A stretch of 36,936 nucleotides of DNA, taken from an uncultured Clostridium sp. Its GTDB lineage: Bacteria > Bacillota_A > Clostridia > TANB77 > CAG-508. Of this stretch, positions 1 through 5,960 are shown piece by piece. Under the pieces are notes generated by a model. The model was not told where the DNA came from and searched no databases. It worked only from the letters and a program-made list of their open reading frames with translations. Every line of letters starts with the position of its first letter. The stretch's first letter is position 1. The position numbers and the translations under genes were made by a program. The stretch spans positions 1 to 36,936 of the forward strand of contig CAMLYR010000005.1 of the NCBI GenBank assembly GCA_946491915.1, written 5' to 3'.

Positions 1-96
1 GCCAAAAAATATTTTGATGCTGAAATGAAATTTAATATTGTATTAGCAGATGTCAATAAAATTATTGGTGAAGCAGTAAGAGATGTTATAAAATAA
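1..96 (+). CDS. C-terminal end of an unidentified protein (partial)
   Basis: An open frame enters from the left edge in frame 1 and ends at TAA 94-96, leaving 31 codons. The visible residues include the stretch FNIVLADVNKIIGEAVRD. A strong hairpin follows 27 nt downstream, as expected after the last gene of a transcript, which supports this being a real gene end. Too little is present to assign a family. Confidence 0.5.
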   Translation, partial: AKKYFDAEMKFNIVLADVNKIIGEAVRDVIK

Positions 97-122
97 AGTT
101 GGTGAATCTATAATTTCAAAAC

Positions 123-169
123 AAAGCTAATATATGTAAGATTTTATGAATCTTATATGTATTAGCTTT
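123..169 (+). terminator. Intrinsic terminator-like hairpin
   Basis: A 20-bp stem pairs 123-142 with 150-169 around a 7-nt loop. All positions pair, two of them as G-U. Only a short T run is present (166-169), so it could also act from the opposite side. It separates the partial gene from the metallopeptidase-like gene. Confidence 0.7.
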
Positions 170-264
170 ATACTATATTTATATTAGTTTGATAAATTTA
201 TTCTGTTTTAGAAAATTGAATAACATCAATTTGAAATTAAAGCTAGTGAAGGGGATGAATAAAA

Positions 265-954
265 ATGCAATTTGGAATCATTATCGTTTTTTTAGTTTGT
301 GCAATGGTTGTTTTAAGAATACTATTTGGAAGTAGTAAAAAACAAATAGAGGCAATTGCTAAAAATGAAAAGCTAGATGAATCAGCAAAAAAATATCCTA
401 ATAATGTAGAAATGTGTAAAGAATATTTAAAAATGTTACACAATGAAACAGTTGCAATTGAAGAAGATAAAAATGCAACTAATTCATTATACATCGCAAT
501 TTCTAACAAAATTATTATAGCAGATGTAAAAGAAAGCTTTACTAGAATACAAACAATCGCACATGAATGTTTGCATTCTATTCAGGATAGAAAAATATTA
601 TTATTTAATTTTATATATTCCAATATTTATATGTTATATTTTATTATGATAACTGTCTTAAAATTATTCAATAAACTTTCATATGAGATGATGTTTTTAT
701 CTATTTTAATAATTGGAGGATTTGTCTATTATTTTGTAAGAAGTTATTTGGAAAATGATGCAATGATTAAGGCAAGATTTTTAGCAAAAGAATATATGGA
801 ACATAAAAAAATATCTTCACAAGAAGAAGTGAATAACATAGTGCATCATTTTGATCAATTAAATGATAGAGGGATAAAATGCGTGAATTATGCTTTATTA
901 TGTAATGTCTTCATGGGAATACTTATTTTTTGTGTCATTTGTATGATAAGATAA
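265..954 (+). CDS. Membrane-bound zinc metallopeptidase-like protein (YugP/M48-like, divergent)
   Basis: This 229-residue protein has an N-terminal membrane segment (about residues 3-20), further hydrophobic segments near 112-135, 142-158 and 205-227, and a zinc-binding HExxH motif at 100-104 (HECLH) followed by SIQ. A later ENDA stretch (163-166) sits where membrane metallopeptidases of the YugP and M48 type carry their third zinc ligand (E..D/A). That order of hydrophobic segment, HExxHxxQ, paired membrane segments and E..DA resembles the YugP-type neutral zinc peptidases (Zn_peptidase_2), but overall likeness looks weak. The start ATG has an AAGGGG ribosome binding site at about 247-252. 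The gene stands alone between a terminator and a palindromic element. The peptidase assignment is an inference from motifs, and the substrate is unknown. Confidence 0.6.
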   Translation: MQFGIIIVFLVCAMVVLRILFGSSKKQIEAIAKNEKLDESAKKYPNNVEMCKEYLKMLHNETVAIEEDKNATNSLYIAISNKIIIADVKESFTRIQTIAHECLHSIQDRKILLFNFIYSNIYMLYFIMITVLKLFNKLSYEMMFLSILIIGGFVYYFVRSYLENDAMIKARFLAKEYMEHKKISSQEEVNNIVHHFDQLNDRGIKCVNYALLCNVFMGILIFCVICMIR

Positions 955-960
955 ATCGTT

Positions 961-1214
961 GTTACCGTTCAGACCAAAATGTCGGGAAGGTCTACCTATA
1001 TATTATTTTTCATACCTTGTGTGTCGCAACCACTTATGCTAAAATACGAATTTTTGTCTAGTCTTAAATAACATTTAATCCTATCCAAAAAGTTCATATT
1101 TTAGCGAAAGAAGGTTGCTCCAATCGCACTCGCTCCTGCTCGTTTGGTCGCTTACGCGGTATTTCAAAATAATATATAGGTAGACCTTCCCGACATTTTG
1201 GTCTGAATGGTAAC
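961..1214. repeat. 254-bp palindromic element, copy 1 (conserved core with copy-specific arms)
   Basis: Outer arms 961-1009 and 1166-1214 are inverted copies over 49 bp with a single G-T difference. The interior (1010-1165) is itself foldable. ATACC 1012-1016 pairs with GGTAT 1158-1162. GCAACC 1026-1031 pairs with GGTTGC 1113-1118. A long stem starting at GCTAAAATACGAA (1038-1050) pairs with its complement at about 1090-1107. The same core occurs at 24866-25016 with different outer arms. The element lies 6 nt after the peptidase stop codon and upstream of the TetR promoter. No convincing gene is present in it. Confidence 0.9.
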
Positions 1215-1253
1215 AAATCGTTTGAACAAATGGTATAAAACTATAAAAAAATA

Positions 1254-1288
1254 TTGCAATATTTAGTGTTTACATATATAATATAAAC
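1254..1288 (+). promoter_or_regulatory. Promoter with overlapping dyad (probable TetR operator)
   Basis: TTGCAA (1254-1259), a 17-nt spacer and TATAAT (1277-1282) form a near-consensus sigma-A promoter. The 21-bp stretch 1268-1288 begins GTTTAC and ends TATAAAC, an imperfect dyad that covers the -10 box. A dyad over the promoter just upstream of a TetR gene suggests autorepression. The site-regulator match is inferred, not shown. Confidence 0.7.
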
Positions 1289-1321
1289 GTTGATATATCA
1301 TGTTGAAAGGATGTTTAGAAA

Positions 1322-1891
1322 ATGAATAAAACAAAAAGGAAAATTTTTGAAACATCAATGAAATTGTTTGCTGAAAAGGGATATGATGCTACAAGTATTG
1401 AAGAAATTACTGCAACAGTGGGAGTAGCTAAAGGAACTTTGTATTATCATTTTTCAAGTAAAGAAGAAATCTTCAATTTTTTAATTGAAGAAGGGATGAA
1501 ACTATTGCAAAATAGCATTGATATCAAAACAGCAAAATATGATAATTACATAGACAAGCTAAAAGCAATTGTCTTAATACAAATTAAAATTGTTATGAAA
1601 TATGAAGATTTGATAACAATTTTACTAAGTCAATTTTGGGGGAATGAAGCAAGAAATCAAAAATGTAAAAAACATATTTATGACTATATCAAAAAAATTG
1701 AAGAAATTGTAAAAGAAGGAATCGAGAAAAAACAAATAAAAGCCGGAAATCCAAAAGTCATTGCCTCTGAAATATATGGATTAATATGTTCAACATTGGT
1801 ATATAAATTGAGAAATGAAAAAGAAATTGATATTATGAAATTATATAAAGATTTTGAAAATACAGTTATTGAGGGATTAATTGAAAAATAA
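1322..1891 (+). CDS. TetR/AcrR-family transcriptional regulator
   Basis: A 189-residue one-domain regulator of usual TetR length. The N-terminal helix-turn-helix is clear: KGYDATSIEEITATVGVAKG at about 20-39, then TLYYHFSSKEEIF at about 40-52, the hallmark of the family. The C-terminal two-thirds is helical and would hold the ligand pocket and dimer interface. An AAAGGA ribosome binding site (1307-1312) precedes the ATG. An acyl-CoA ligase gene starts 57 nt after the stop with no terminator between, so the two probably form an operon. By analogy with FadR-type TetR proteins of Bacillus it may sense acyl-CoA or fatty acid. The ligand is inferred from context only. Confidence 0.9.
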   Translation: MNKTKRKIFETSMKLFAEKGYDATSIEEITATVGVAKGTLYYHFSSKEEIFNFLIEEGMKLLQNSIDIKTAKYDNYIDKLKAIVLIQIKIVMKYEDLITILLSQFWGNEARNQKCKKHIYDYIKKIEEIVKEGIEKKQIKAGNPKVIASEIYGLICSTLVYKLRNEKEIDIMKLYKDFENTVIEGLIEK

Positions 1892-1948
1892 TAGGTTAAG
1901 CAAATTGAAATTTAATTTATAAAACCAAAAAGGAAAGGGGTTAAAAAC

Positions 1949-3664
1949 ATGAGAGAGCCAATACATGATTTTGTAAAATTTACAGATTTAAGAGATATGC
2001 TAGAAAAATCTGGTGAACTTTATGGAGATAGACCAGCTTATGTATTTAAGACAGAGGAAGAAGGAAAATTTAGAGAAATTACACATAAAGAATTTAGAGA
2101 TGATGTAAAAGCATTAGGAACAAAGTTTGTAAATATGGGACTAAAAGATAAAAGAATTGCGGTTATATCAGAAAATAGATATGAGTGGGGCATTGTTTAT
2201 TTGGCAACTGTAAATGGAACAGGTGTTATTGTTCCATTAGATAAGTCTTTACCAGAAAATGAAATAGAAAGTTTAATGATTCGTTCAGAAGTAGAGGCCA
2301 TTGTGTATTCTGAAAAATATAATGACATCATGAATAAAATAAGAAAACAAAACACTACTAAAGTAAAATATTTTATTTCAATGGATTTAGAAAAAGAAGA
2401 AAATGGTGTATATTCTGAACATGAATTGATAAAACAAGGAAGAGAATTGTTAGAAGCAGGAAATAGGGAATTTTTAGATGCAAAGATTGATGCTGAAAAG
2501 ATGTCTATTATGTTATTCACTTCAGGAACAACAGCTATGTCAAAAGCAGTTATGTTATCACATAGAAATATATGTGCCAATTTAATGGATATTACATCTG
2601 TTTTAAGAATTTATGATACAGATAGATTTTTATCTTTTTTACCATTGCATCATACATTTGAATGTACAACTGGATTTTTATATCCATTATCAAGAGGTTC
2701 TTCAATTGCATTTTGCGAAGGAATTAGACATATAGCAGAGAACTTAAAAGAATATAAAGCAAGTGTAATGGTTTCGGTTCCAATTTTATTTGAAGCAATG
2801 TACAAAAAAGTAATGAAAACAATAGAGAAGAAAGGCAAATTAAAAACAGTACAAAAAGGAATTAAAATTAGCCAATTCTTATTAAAATTTGGAATAGACA
2901 TTAGAAAAAAATTATTTAAAGAAATTCATGATACATTAGGCGGAAATATAAGAATCTTTGTAGCAGGAGGAGCTGCTCTAGATCCAGAAACAGAAAAAGG
3001 ATTTAATGAGCTTGGATTTACATTATACCAAGGATATGGATTAACAGAAAGCTCACCAGTTATTTCTGTAGAAGATGATAAATATCAAAGATTAGGTTCT
3101 ATTGGAAAAGCATTTCCAAGTTTAGATGTAAAAATTGAAGATCCAAATGAAGAAGGAATAGGAGAATTACTTGTTAAAGGTCCATCTGTTATGCTTGGAT
3201 ATTATAATAATGAAGAAGCAACAAAAGAAACAATTACAGAAGGTGGTTGGTTACATACAGGAGACTTAGCAAGAATAGACAAAGATGATTTTATCTTTAT
3301 TTCAGGAAGAAAGAAATTTGTGATTGTCTTAAAAAATGGAAAAAACATATATCCAGAAGAAATTGAAGCATTGATTAACAAAATAGAAGGTGTAAAAGAA
3401 TCTTTTGTTTATGGAAAACCAGAAGATGATGGTGACTATAAAATAAGTGCAAAAATTGTATATGATGAAGAATTAGTAGAAGAAGTTTTTGGAACAAAAG
3501 ATCCAGAACAATTAAAAGAAAAAATTTGGCAAGAAGTTAAAAAAATCAATAAAACCATGCCAGCATATAAATATGTAAGAGAAATTAGTGTAACAAATAA
3601 AGAATTAATCAAGACAACCACACAAAAGGTAAAAAGATTTGAAGAAATCAAAACAGTATTATAA
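1949..3664 (+). CDS. AMP-forming long-chain fatty acid-CoA ligase-like enzyme
   Basis: 571 residues, typical of the ANL superfamily that activates carboxylic acids as acyl-adenylates and passes them to CoA or another thiol. The P-loop-like motif TSGTTA is at 191-196, YGLTESSP at 363-370 (acyl-AMP binding), and GWLHTGDL at about 433-440 with the ribose-binding Asp at 439. The C-terminal catalytic lysine lies in TTTQKVKR (K560). Together with the length these point to the FadD/long-chain branch. The gene has an AGGAAAGGGG ribosome binding site and follows the TetR gene. Fatty acid activation is the likely role. The exact chain length, and whether the acceptor is CoA or an acyl carrier, cannot be read from the sequence. 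Confidence 0.88.
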   Translation: MREPIHDFVKFTDLRDMLEKSGELYGDRPAYVFKTEEEGKFREITHKEFRDDVKALGTKFVNMGLKDKRIAVISENRYEWGIVYLATVNGTGVIVPLDKSLPENEIESLMIRSEVEAIVYSEKYNDIMNKIRKQNTTKVKYFISMDLEKEENGVYSEHELIKQGRELLEAGNREFLDAKIDAEKMSIMLFTSGTTAMSKAVMLSHRNICANLMDITSVLRIYDTDRFLSFLPLHHTFECTTGFLYPLSRGSSIAFCEGIRHIAENLKEYKASVMVSVPILFEAMYKKVMKTIEKKGKLKTVQKGIKISQFLLKFGIDIRKKLFKEIHDTLGGNIRIFVAGGAALDPETEKGFNELGFTLYQGYGLTESSPVISVEDDKYQRLGSIGKAFPSLDVKIEDPNEEGIGELLVKGPSVMLGYYNNEEATKETITEGGWLHTGDLARIDKDDFIFISGRKKFVIVLKNGKNIYPEEIEALINKIEGVKESFVYGKPEDDGDYKISAKIVYDEELVEEVFGTKDPEQLKEKIWQEVKKINKTMPAYKYVREISVTNKELIKTTTQKVKRFEEIKTVL

Positions 3665-3774
3665 AAATTAACCTTGTTGTATACGAAAAAATCCATATGG
3701 GGTCAAGATAAAAGAAGATTTATGAAATGCTACGGAGAGATAAAAAAATAAGAAAATTACAAAGAGACAACAAA

Positions 3775-3792
3775 TGTTACAAAAATGTAACA
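3775..3792. promoter_or_regulatory. Short perfect palindrome TGTTACA-N4-TGTAACA
   Basis: Two 7-nt arms (3775-3781 and 3786-3792) are perfect inverted copies around AAAA. A further half-site GTAACA lies at about 3798-3803. The site is upstream of the promoter at 3834 in the gap after the ligase gene. Its symmetry fits a dimeric repressor or activator site, but no regulator can be assigned. Confidence 0.4.
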
Positions 3793-3833
3793 ATTCTGTA
3801 ACAAAAACTTAAAAAAAAAATCTTCCGTTGGTA

Positions 3834-3862
3834 TTGTAGTTTTTTGTAGGTTAATGTATAAT
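3834..3862 (+). promoter_or_regulatory. Sigma-A-type promoter
   Basis: TTGTAG (3834-3839), a 17-nt spacer and TATAAT (3857-3862), 47 nt before the ATG at 3910. Confidence 0.65.
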
Positions 3863-3909
3863 TATAATTGAATAAAATCATATGCTTAAGATAAAAGGAG
3901 GTAATTTAC

Positions 3910-4791
3910 ATGTCTAGATCTGGCATAGTAAATGTGAGAATGGTTATTACTGAGGAAAAAATATTATCAAATATAGATAAAGTACATAAACTTATTAATC
4001 CAAAAAGTAAAAAACAAATTGTACAATTAGAAGATGATTCTTATTTTAAAGATTTAATAGAATCAATAAAAACATATTTAATTGAATATCCAAAAAAGAA
4101 AAACTTTCCAGCAAGTGTTTATAAGGCTGCTTATGGATTAGTTGAGTATGCAACAAATCAATTTGAAGAAAATACAAAAAAAATAGAAGAGCTAATCAGA
4201 CAAAGAGAAGAAAATATAGCTTTATCAGGAAGATTAAAAGAACTAATTGAAGTTGTAGATAACAAAGAAAAAAACTGGAAAGACCAGGTAAAAGAAGCAG
4301 AAGAAGAGTTTCCAGAAGATATTATTGATACATTAAATATTGTTGGAAAATGTAAAGGAAAGAAATCTCAAAATTATCGAGATGCTATGAAACTATTAAA
4401 TGCTAGAGTAACAAATCTTGAATCTAATTTGCATATAGAAATTGATATGGAAAGAATAGAGGATAGATCAAAGGCATTAAGTTATATAGGAATTGAAGTA
4501 GCAGATGCATTAAAAGGTATCCCAACACCAGCAGAAGAAGTAGAGCCAGTAGTAGAACAAGTACAAGAAGAGCAAAAAGTAGAAAAGATAGCAAAACAAA
4601 AAGTAAAACAAAAAGAGCAAGTAAATGTTGCGCAACAACAATATGAACAAGAAGTAACATTTGAAAAGAAACCAAGTTTATGGCAAAGAATTAAAAATAG
4701 TAAACTTGTAAGAGCAATTAGATATATTACAAAGATTAGAATTGTTATACAATACCCAGCATTGCCAGAAGGTAAAGGTTCAGATAATTAA
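3910..4791 (+). CDS. Unidentified coiled-coil protein with Gln/Glu/Val-rich linker
   Basis: A 293-residue soluble protein I do not recognise. Residues 1-70 are mixed, about 75-150 are strongly charged and helical (probable coiled coil), and about 200-255 form a low-complexity linker rich in E, Q, V and K. A short basic segment follows (WQRIKNSKLVRAIRYITKIR, about 259-278) that could be an amphipathic membrane- or nucleic-acid-binding helix. There is no signal peptide. Translation is well supported by AAAAGGAGG (3894-3902) and by its own promoter. A terminator directly follows, so it looks monocistronic. No function is proposed. Confidence 0.75.
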   Translation: MSRSGIVNVRMVITEEKILSNIDKVHKLINPKSKKQIVQLEDDSYFKDLIESIKTYLIEYPKKKNFPASVYKAAYGLVEYATNQFEENTKKIEELIRQREENIALSGRLKELIEVVDNKEKNWKDQVKEAEEEFPEDIIDTLNIVGKCKGKKSQNYRDAMKLLNARVTNLESNLHIEIDMERIEDRSKALSYIGIEVADALKGIPTPAEEVEPVVEQVQEEQKVEKIAKQKVKQKEQVNVAQQQYEQEVTFEKKPSLWQRIKNSKLVRAIRYITKIRIVIQYPALPEGKGSDN

Positions 4792-4805
4792 TAAAGAAAT
4801 TCATA

Positions 4806-4835
4806 AAAGGAGTTAGAATGAAAACTAACTCCTTT
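4806..4835 (+). terminator. Hairpin terminator after the coiled-coil gene
   Basis: An 11-bp perfect stem (4806-4816 with 4825-4835) and an 8-nt loop, 15 nt after the stop codon. The T run is short (TTT). Confidence 0.75.
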
Positions 4836-4860
4836 AATAAGTAGAAAAGAGAAATAAATT

Positions 4861-4917
4861 GTTACAGTTCAGACCTATGAATACCTTCCACTTGTGTACA
4901 TACATCTGAAATGTAAC
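4861..4917. repeat. 57-bp palindromic element with ends like the copy-1 arms
   Basis: The ends GTTACAGTTCAGA (4861-4873) and TCTGAAATGTAAC (4905-4917) are inverted copies with one mismatch. The first 15 bases match the outer end of the element at 961 (GTTACCGTTCAGACC) except for one base. It lacks the shared core of that element and may be a relative without an insert. Confidence 0.6.
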
Positions 4918-4957
4918 ATTAAATTAGCAAGAAATTATAGGAATTTTAAAAAATGAC

Positions 4958-4986
4958 TTGACAACTAAATGAAAATAGTTTATACT
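4958..4986 (+). promoter_or_regulatory. Strong promoter of the tRNA pair
   Basis: TTGACA (4958-4963), exactly 17 nt, then TATACT (4981-4986). It lies 31 nt upstream of tRNA-Met, and with no terminator before 5422 it should drive both tRNA genes. Confidence 0.9.
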
Positions 4987-5016
4987 GTAACTTGCGTTAG
5001 GAAAAGCGTTATAAAC

Positions 5017-5093
5017 GCTCCCTTAGCTCAGTTGGTCAGAGCAACCGGCTCATAACCGGTGGGTCCAAGGTTCGAATCCTTGAGGGAGCACCA
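5017..5093 (+). tRNA. tRNA-Met (CAU)
   Basis: A 77-nt cloverleaf with encoded CCA. Acceptor GCTCCCT pairs with AGGGAGC. The D arm contains AGCTCAGTTGGTCAGAGC. The anticodon stem ACCGG/CCGGT encloses the loop CTCATAA (anticodon CAT), and the T arm contains GGTTCGAATCC. Elongator Met is most likely. A CAU-anticodon tRNA-Ile2 (matured by TilS) cannot be ruled out by eye. The tRNA-Tyr gene starts 14 nt later. Confidence 0.93.
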
Positions 5094-5107
5094 TTATAAA
5101 TTAATAT

Positions 5108-5421
5108 GGGTAGGTGGCCGAGTGGCTAAAGGCGGCAGACTGTGGTCTTTGGTTAATCAAAACCTAAACTTGCAGCTCATATAAGTGATTATATGATGAA
5201 CACCGGGCTAATTCGGGGAACTCTTAACAGTTAGGCTGATGACAATCCCGAGCTAGGAAAGAAATTTCCGAGTGTAGAGACTTTATACCTGGTATCTTGA
5301 AAAAGATAAAGAGAAAGTCCAGACTACAAACATAATATATTTGTTATGGTAGTGAAAACTATAGTAGTAAGAAATCTGTTCTCATTTGAGTACGAAGGTT
5401 CGAATCCTTCCCTGCCCACCA
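5108..5421 (+). tRNA. tRNA-Tyr (GUA) interrupted by a group I intron
   Basis: Exon 1 is 5108-5143 and exon 2 is 5372-5421. Joined they give an 86-nt tRNA with encoded CCA. Acceptor GGGTAGG pairs with CCTGCCC, and the D arm is GCCGAGTGGCTAAAGGC. The anticodon stem GCAGA/TCTGT encloses CTGTAAA, so the anticodon is GTA. A long variable arm (CTCATTTGAG) and the T loop GGTTCGAATCC follow. A long variable arm with GUA is what bacterial tRNA-Tyr has. The 228-nt interruption lies between positions 35 and 36 of the anticodon. Without splicing the tRNA cannot work, so if this is the only tRNA-Tyr gene the intron must self-splice for viability. Confidence 0.92.
5144..5371 (+). ncRNA. Group I intron (IC3-like) in the tRNA-Tyr anticodon loop
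   Basis: A 228-nt ribozyme with the usual elements. P1: exon CTGT (5140-5143) pairs with internal guide GCAG (5172-5175), placing a U-G pair at the 5' splice site. P2: 5177-5183 with 5190-5196. P3: ACCGGG (5202-5207) with CCTGGT (5288-5293). P4: TCGGG with CCCGA in the Q element (CAATCCCGAGC). P6a: GGAAA/TTTCC. The R element is GTGTAGAGACT. P7: GACT (5279-5282) with AGTC (5316-5319). P8: ATCTT-GAAA-AAGAT (5294-5307). The S element is AGATAAAGAGAAAGTCC. The last intron base is G5371. The P, Q, R and S boxes closely resemble cyanobacterial tRNA-Leu introns. No reading frame lies inside. Confidence 0.93.
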
Positions 5422-5450
5422 TAAAATACAAGGAAACTTGTATTTTATTT
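5422..5450 (+). terminator. Terminator of the tRNA transcript
   Basis: An 11-bp perfect stem (5422-5432 with 5437-5447) with a GAAA loop, followed by T-rich ATTTTT. It starts one base after the tRNA CCA. A second small hairpin (AACACA 5459-5464 with TGTGTT 5469-5474) plus a T run sits just before the ribosome binding site of the next gene. Confidence 0.88.
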
Positions 5451-5498
5451 TTACCCATAACACAAACATGTGTTTTTTAAAAAAGGAGGCAAATGTTT

Positions 5499-5882
5499 AT
5501 GAATTTTAAAACAAATAAAGAAAAAGGAAATTCTGGTTTAGGTATGGCAATAGCATATTTTACTACAAATGGATATGTCGTTTCAATTCCATTAAATGAT
5601 ACACAGGATTATGATTTGGTGATAGAAAAATGTAATAAATTATATACAGTGCAGGCAAAAGCAACAGGTTGTAAAACAAAAAATAATGTATATCAAGTAG
5701 CTTTAAAAAGTTGTGGTGGAACAAAAGGAAAGGAATATAAAACAGTAGTAAATACAAATGTAGATTATATATTTATATTAGATGCAGAGCAAAAAATGTA
5801 TTTAATACCCAAAAAAGATATTGTAAATAAAAGTACAATTAATTTAGGAAAAAGAACTGAAAAATATAGAGTGACTATTTAA
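5499..5882 (+). CDS. PD-(D/E)XK endonuclease, I-Ssp6803I-like (putative homing endonuclease)
   Basis: The ATG at 5493 is only 3 nt from AGGAGG (5484-5489), while the ATG at 5499 has 9 nt, so I choose 5499 (127 residues). The protein begins with NKEKGNSGLGMAIAYF, continues with DYDLVIE and then VQAKAT. Numbered from 5493, E10, D41, Q54 and K56 match the E-D-Q-K catalytic layout of the PD-(D/E)XK family known from I-Ssp6803I, the endonuclease encoded inside the Synechocystis tRNA-fMet intron. The length also fits. Here the gene lies outside the intron, 77 nt beyond the tRNA. It may cut intronless tRNA-Tyr alleles and so move the adjacent intron. That is an inference, and a solitary restriction- or resolvase-like role is also possible. 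Confidence 0.85.
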   Translation: MNFKTNKEKGNSGLGMAIAYFTTNGYVVSIPLNDTQDYDLVIEKCNKLYTVQAKATGCKTKNNVYQVALKSCGGTKGKEYKTVVNTNVDYIFILDAEQKMYLIPKKDIVNKSTINLGKRTEKYRVTI

Positions 5883-5899
5883 AAAGGAAAAACTAATTA

Positions 5900-5928
5900 T
5901 TGCGAAAAGACCAAGAATGTAATATAAT
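5900..5928 (+). promoter_or_regulatory. Sigma-A-type promoter
   Basis: TTGCGA (5900-5905), a 17-nt spacer and TATAAT (5923-5928), 32 nt before the membrane protein ATG at 5961. Confidence 0.75.
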
Positions 5929-5960
5929 GAAACACATAAGAAACAAAAAAAGGTGAGAAA

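Noticed and set aside
961..1214. CRISPR array or insertion sequence
   Set aside because: No regularly spaced direct repeats and no transposase frame; the element is palindromic and noncoding.
5144..5371. Group II intron or archaeal-type tRNA intron
   Set aside because: No domain V/GUGYG features and no bulge-helix-bulge; P3-P8 pairings and the terminal G fit group I.
5108..5421. tRNA-Leu with an intron (the intron boxes resemble cyanobacterial tRNA-Leu)
   Set aside because: The joined anticodon loop reads CTGTAAA (GUA), and the exon sequences match bacterial tRNA-Tyr, including GGCTAAA in the D loop.
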